From positions 62,001-126,000 of the forward strand of contig CANREL010000003.1 of NCBI GenBank assembly GCA_947629655.1: DNA of 64,000 bases, written 5' to 3'. Within the stretch, counting starts at the first letter, position 1. Each line of letters starts with the position of its first letter. Of this stretch, positions 60,876 through 64,000 are shown piece after piece. The position numbers were made by a program, and so were the translations under genes. This DNA comes from an uncultured Bacilli bacterium. GTDB taxonomy: Bacteria > Bacillota_I > Bacilli_A > RF39 > UBA660. The notes beneath the pieces are model-generated. The model saw only the letters and a program-made list of their open reading frames with translations, was not told where the DNA came from and did no database searches.

Positions 60876-61376
60876 ATGAAAAATATAAGGATTTACGATA
60901 GCTTTTTAGATAATGTTTTAAAAAGTTTTAAATTGAGATATCTAATGATTTCTTTATCTAGAACTTATATATATACATTTGATGGTGATAATACTATTTA
61001 TTTCCGTAAGAGATTTAATAATCCACGAAAGATTTCTCTAATGGGTGGAGAAAAAATTTTTAAAACTGATAAAAAGATTGATTTGCGAAAAATGGATTAT
61101 TCAAAATATGGAATGATAGATATATCAAAGTTAATAACTGAATATGTGGTAATAGAAAATGATTTTGCCAGTTTCATTGATAATGATTTTGATATAGCTA
61201 AAAAATATAATCAAAAACCTATCGTTGTTGATTCAATTACGAGAAGAGAACCTAGAGGGGAAATAGTGTCAATGTATTTTGATGAAAAAGAACCTTCTAA
61301 AATTAGTTTAAAAAATATGTTTTGGATTAATAATATGACTAAATATAGTGATTTTAATAGTCAAATTAATTCATAG
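60876..61376 (+). CDS. Uncharacterised 166-residue protein
   Basis: I do not recognise this basic, soluble, probably cytoplasmic protein. Visible features are the N-terminal basic helix (DSFLDNVLKSFKLRYLMISL), IYFRKRFNNPRKISLMGGEK, and a middle region with ITEYVVIENDFASFIDND. There are no cysteines. It has a perfect-consensus sigma-A promoter and a GGGGAGTAGAGG ribosome region, so it is probably well expressed. The T-box leader of gatCAB follows. Confidence 0.65.
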   Translation: MKNIRIYDSFLDNVLKSFKLRYLMISLSRTYIYTFDGDNTIYFRKRFNNPRKISLMGGEKIFKTDKKIDLRKMDYSKYGMIDISKLITEYVVIENDFASFIDNDFDIAKKYNQKPIVVDSITRREPRGEIVSMYFDEKEPSKISLKNMFWINNMTKYSDFNSQINS

Positions 61377-61380
61377 ATAT

Positions 61381-61410
61381 TTGACAAATGACATATAATT
61401 ATTATATAAT
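61381..61410 (+). promoter_or_regulatory. Promoter of the gatCAB T-box transcript
   Basis: TTGACA (61381-61386) and TATAAT (61405-61410) are 18 bases apart, just upstream of the T-box leader. Confidence 0.7.
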
Positions 61411-61414
61411 GCAA

Positions 61415-61680
61415 AAGAAAAAGGAAAACGTTGAACAAGAGAAGTAATGAAACTGATACTGATAGAGAGCTATCGTTTGGTGGAAGATGGCAGTTATGTT
61501 TTGTGAATAACACTTGTGAGTGCTTAAAGAATTGAGTAGACTAAGCCGGAGGTAGACCGTTATCTTTCTACTATGCTTGTTGGAGCAGAAGGGATTATTA
61601 ATTTTTGGTTAATAATAATTAAGGTGGCACCGCGGATACTAGTATTCGTCCTTACGAAAGGATGGATACTAGTTTTTTTA
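61415..61680 (+). ncRNA. T-box riboswitch, probably tRNA-Asn responsive
   Basis: The leader carries the T-box core AAGGTGGCACCGCGGA (61621-61636), Stem I with its AGTAATGAAA and GGTGGAAGAT motifs, and a terminator (61641-61678) whose competing antiterminator would pair with the T-box. The codon in the specifier position is probably AAC (61509-61511, in GTGAATAACAC), so the sensor would read uncharged tRNA-Asn. That fits gatCAB, which makes Asn-tRNA-Asn from Asp-tRNA-Asn when no dedicated AsnRS route suffices. The specifier assignment is by eye. Confidence 0.9.
61641..61678 (+). terminator. T-box terminator
   Basis: The stem ACTAGTATTCGTCCTT / AAGGATGGATACTAGT (with one G-T and one mismatch) is followed by seven T. 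It is the off-state of the riboswitch. Confidence 0.88.
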
Positions 61681-61694
61681 TTGGAGGGATAGAT

Positions 61695-61985
61695 ATGATT
61701 GAAAAAGATAAATTAAAAGATTATGCAGCTAAGTTGATGTTTGATATGAAAGAAGAAGAATATGACACTTTACAAAAAGAGTTTGATGTCATTTTAAAAC
61801 AGATGGAATTAATTGGAAAAATAAAAAATATTAGTGATGTTGAACCGATGAGTTTCCCATATATAACTTATGAAGCTAAATTGCGAAAAGATGAAGTAGG
61901 AGATTATTTAACAGTAAATGAGGTTCTTGCGAATACTAAATATCAAGTAAATGATCAAGTTAAAGTACCAAAGGTGGTGGAATGA
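61695..61985 (+). CDS. gatC: Asp/Glu-tRNA amidotransferase subunit C
   Basis: GatC is the small subunit that wraps around GatA and GatB in the amidotransferase that turns misacylated Asp-tRNA-Asn (and Glu-tRNA-Gln) into Asn- and Gln-tRNA. The 96-residue protein is normal in length, with DYAAKLMFDMKEEEYDTLQKEFDVILKQME (two helices) and VEPMSFPY, the usual V-P-x-x-P-like loop, then LRKDEVGDYLTVNEVLANT. ATG 61695 follows GGAGGGATA. Its TGA stop overlaps gatA. Confidence 0.94.
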   Translation: MIEKDKLKDYAAKLMFDMKEEEYDTLQKEFDVILKQMELIGKIKNISDVEPMSFPYITYEAKLRKDEVGDYLTVNEVLANTKYQVNDQVKVPKVVE

Positions 61986-63418
61986 TGGACATTTTGAGTT
62001 TGAGGAAAAAATTGGATAGTGGTGAGGTAAGTAGTGAAGATTTATTTATAGAAAGTAATAAATTAGCTCATCAATATCAAGATGAATACAATTCTTTTGT
62101 AACTATCATAGATAAGTATAAGATGAAAAATAGAAAGGATACTTTAATAACAGGGATTCCTTATGCTTTAAAAGATAACTTTTCAACAAGTGGTATTTTG
62201 ACAACGGCATCATCTAATATTTTAAAAGATTACGTACCAGTATATGATGCGACTGTCTATAAAAAATTGAAAAATGCTGGTGGTGTACTAATTGGAAAAA
62301 CTGTTTTAGATGAATTAGCAATGGGTGGAACAGGTACGACTGGTCACACAGGAGTAGTTAGAAACCCTTGGGATAAAGAGCGATTAATTGGTGGTAGTAG
62401 TGCTGGTTCATGTGCTTGTGTCGCTTTGGGAATAGTGCCATTTTCCATCGGTAGTGATACGGGTGACTCAATTAGAAAACCAGCATCTTTTGGAGGAGTA
62501 GTTGGATTTAAACCGACTTATGGAAGAATATCTAGATATGGATTATTTGCATTTGCATCGAGTTTGGATCATGTTGGTTGTTTTACTACCTGTGTTAGAG
62601 ATGCGGCTATTGTAACAGACATTTTAAAAGGAAGAGATCCTCTTGACATGACTAGTTTAGAAGATGATGGAAAGATATATAGTGATTGTATTGATAAGGA
62701 TGTAAAAGGAAAAAAACTATTCTATTTCAAAGAAGCATGTAATTTAGATGTTTATAAGGATAGTGACGATGAAGAATTGATTGAATCCCTTGAAAAATTT
62801 CAAGAAACTATCGAAGAGTGTCGCAAGATAGGACTAGAAGTTTCCGAAGTTTCTTTTGATAAAGAATTATTAAATGCTATCTATCCAGCTTATATGACTA
62901 TTTCATGTGCGGAAGCAACTAGTAATAATGCTAACCTTACGGGAATTCAATTTGGACCAAGAGGAGAAGGAAATAGTGTTGATGAAATCATGTTTGATGC
63001 TAGAACCAAAGGATTTTCAGAGTTGATCAAGAGAAGATTTATTTTAGGTAGTTATATTCTTCAAAAAGAAAATCAAGAAAAACTTTATTTGAATGCGTGT
63101 CGTGTACGAAGATTAATCGTTGATAAAATGAATGAACTATTTGAAAAATATGATGGATTAATCATGCCAGCAAGTGGGGGAATAGCTCCAAAGTTTGGAG
63201 AAAAAACAGATCAGTTATCAGATCGTTATCTAATCTTAGAAAACCATTTGGCAATTGCTAACTTTGGAGGATTTCCAAGTATTACAATTCCAAGTGGCAA
63301 AGTAAAAGGTATGCCAATTGCCATAAACATAACAGGGCGCATCATGGAAGATGATGTAGTTTTGAACATAGCTAATAAAATAGAAGAAAAAATAGGACGT
63401 TTAGAAAGAGGTGAATAA
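61985..63418 (+). CDS. gatA: Asp/Glu-tRNA amidotransferase subunit A
   Basis: GatA is the amidase subunit that frees ammonia from glutamine. The 477-residue protein has the amidase-signature triad Lys63 (ALKDNFS), Ser138 (GGSSAGS) and nucleophile Ser162 (GSDTGDSIR), whose spacing matches S. aureus GatA (79/154/178). In the motif before the nucleophile, Asp replaces the usual Gly (GSDTGGSIR). The start is ATG 61985, or ATG 61982; AAGGTGG lies before both. Its stop is 1 base before gatB, so the three genes form one operon under the T-box. Confidence 0.95.
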   Translation: MDILSLRKKLDSGEVSSEDLFIESNKLAHQYQDEYNSFVTIIDKYKMKNRKDTLITGIPYALKDNFSTSGILTTASSNILKDYVPVYDATVYKKLKNAGGVLIGKTVLDELAMGGTGTTGHTGVVRNPWDKERLIGGSSAGSCACVALGIVPFSIGSDTGDSIRKPASFGGVVGFKPTYGRISRYGLFAFASSLDHVGCFTTCVRDAAIVTDILKGRDPLDMTSLEDDGKIYSDCIDKDVKGKKLFYFKEACNLDVYKDSDDEELIESLEKFQETIEECRKIGLEVSEVSFDKELLNAIYPAYMTISCAEATSNNANLTGIQFGPRGEGNSVDEIMFDARTKGFSELIKRRFILGSYILQKENQEKLYLNACRVRRLIVDKMNELFEKYDGLIMPASGGIAPKFGEKTDQLSDRYLILENHLAIANFGGFPSITIPSGKVKGMPIAINITGRIMEDDVVLNIANKIEEKIGRLERGE

Positions 63419-63419
63419 A

Positions 63420-64000
63420 ATGTATAAAGTCGTTATTGGACTTGAGGTTCATTGTGAAGTCAAAACGGTGTCAAAGAACTTTTCAAGCAGTCCAAATAAT
63501 TATTCAACAATACCAAATATCAATGTTTCAACAGTTGATTTGGGACTTCCAGGAATATTGCCAGTAGTCAATGAAGAAGCATGTCGTAAAGCTTTGAAAA
63601 CAGCGATGGCTCTCAACTGTCAAAATCCTGATGAAATAATATTTGATCGCAAGAACTATTTCTATCCCGATTTGCCAAAGGGATATCAAATAACCCAAGT
63701 GACAAAACCAATGGGAAGGAATGGATATTTAGACATATTTGTTGATGACTATGTCAAAAGAGTTGATATTCACCAATTACATCTAGAAGAGGATACAGCA
63801 TCTTTAGATCACTATGAAAAATATTCTTTAATCGATTATAACCGCAGTGGGATTCCACTAATGGAAATTGTGACCGAGCCTTGTATTTCTTCAAGTGATG
63901 AAGCTATAAGCTTTCTAGAAGCACTTAGAAGTGTCTTCATCTATTGTGGAGTCAGTGATGCTCGCAGTGATATGGGACAGATGCGATGCGATGTCAACAT
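63420..64000 (+). CDS. gatB: Asp/Glu-tRNA amidotransferase subunit B (5' part)
   Basis: GatB binds the misacylated tRNA and carries out the transfer step. Only the first 193 residues are in the window. They include MYKVVIGLEVHCEVKTVSKN, the family LPGILPVVNEEACRKALKTAM, DRKNYFYPDLPKGYQITQ (the metal-binding/kinase-like region), LHLEEDTASL and the typical RSGIPLMEIVTEPC. The start ATG is one base after the gatA stop (with GAGGTGAATAAA before it), and the reading frame runs off the window end at 64000. Confidence 0.93.
   Translation, partial: MYKVVIGLEVHCEVKTVSKNFSSSPNNYSTIPNINVSTVDLGLPGILPVVNEEACRKALKTAMALNCQNPDEIIFDRKNYFYPDLPKGYQITQVTKPMGRNGYLDIFVDDYVKRVDIHQLHLEEDTASLDHYEKYSLIDYNRSGIPLMEIVTEPCISSSDEAISFLEALRSVFIYCGVSDARSDMGQMRCDVN

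Noticed and set aside
1..64000. Mycoplasma-type code (UGA = Trp)
   Set aside because: TGA ends gatC, spoVAD, feoA and the 760-residue membrane protein exactly at overlaps with the next genes, and Trp is coded by TGG.

Overview
The window looks like chromosome from a low-GC, Gram-positive (Bacillota/Bacilli-type) bacterium that forms spores or descends from spore formers. It is very AT-rich and densely packed. It has strong AGGAGG/AGGTGA ribosome-binding sites, intrinsic terminators after most transcription units, and HrcA/CIRCE and T-box control. UGA acts as a stop (gatC, spoVAD and feoA all end in TGA), so this is genetic code 11 and not a mycoplasma code. A class III ribonucleotide reductase, FeoAB, a Suf Fe-S protein and the lack of visible respiratory genes suggest an anaerobe, possibly an uncultured gut Bacilli lineage related to Mollicutes. 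That placement is inference. I see no tRNA, rRNA, IS element, prophage or CRISPR array.

Layout. 1-6.8 kb: end of an unidentified gene, sufB, a short tail-less SSB, a Ca2+-type P-ATPase, a free-standing GlmU-type acetyltransferase and pyrimidine-nucleoside phosphorylase. 6.9-10 kb: VanY-like and DacF-like D,D-carboxypeptidases flanking a phosphoesterase. 10-13 kb: a CDF metal exporter, an unknown protein, a VOC protein and a Nudix hydrolase. 13-21.5 kb: marR with a heterodimeric ABC exporter and an RDD protein, then a large membrane protein and a Cys-rich protein. 21.5-24.4 kb: the sporulation cluster (SpoIIAA-like STAS protein, sigma-F, spoVAC, spoVAD, spoVAE), with no spoIIAB between the STAS and sigma genes. 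24.4-28 kb: a membrane protein with a Pro/Gln/Glu-rich tail, scpA-scpB and an MscS channel. 28-36 kb: envelope proteins (a pilin-like/C39-peptidase fusion, a lipoprotein, a glucosaminidase-like protein), a thioredoxin-like gene without a normal start codon, hemolysin III, a pseudouridine synthase and clpB behind a CIRCE promoter. 36-40.8 kb: an AT-rich leader and the anaerobic NTP reductase, whose glycyl-radical tail is a separate small gene, plus nrdG and a PHP phosphoesterase. 40.8-47 kb: a divergent sortase-B/NPKTG-substrate pair, a membrane thioredoxin, and zinc-ribbon and transglutaminase envelope proteins. 47-64 kb: feoAB, an ABC-F protein, rhodanese, paired Tim44-like/zinc-ribbon proteins, DedA-like, rmuC, tex, trpS (with a probable Fe-S cysteine set) and T-box-controlled gatCAB, cut by the window end.

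Together the genes cover cell-wall trimming, spore development and dipicolinate uptake, chromosome condensation (ScpAB), anaerobic dNTP synthesis, iron uptake, protein quality control and tRNA amidation. The order carboxypeptidase, spoIIA, spoVA, scpAB resembles the corresponding region in Bacillus subtilis. The items most worth attention are the spoIIA operon lacking its anti-sigma gene, the sortase with a large predicted cytoplasmic domain and its own substrate, the split NrdD, the Fe-S-like TrpRS, the AUA-start thioredoxin-like gene and the pilin-like/C39 fusion.
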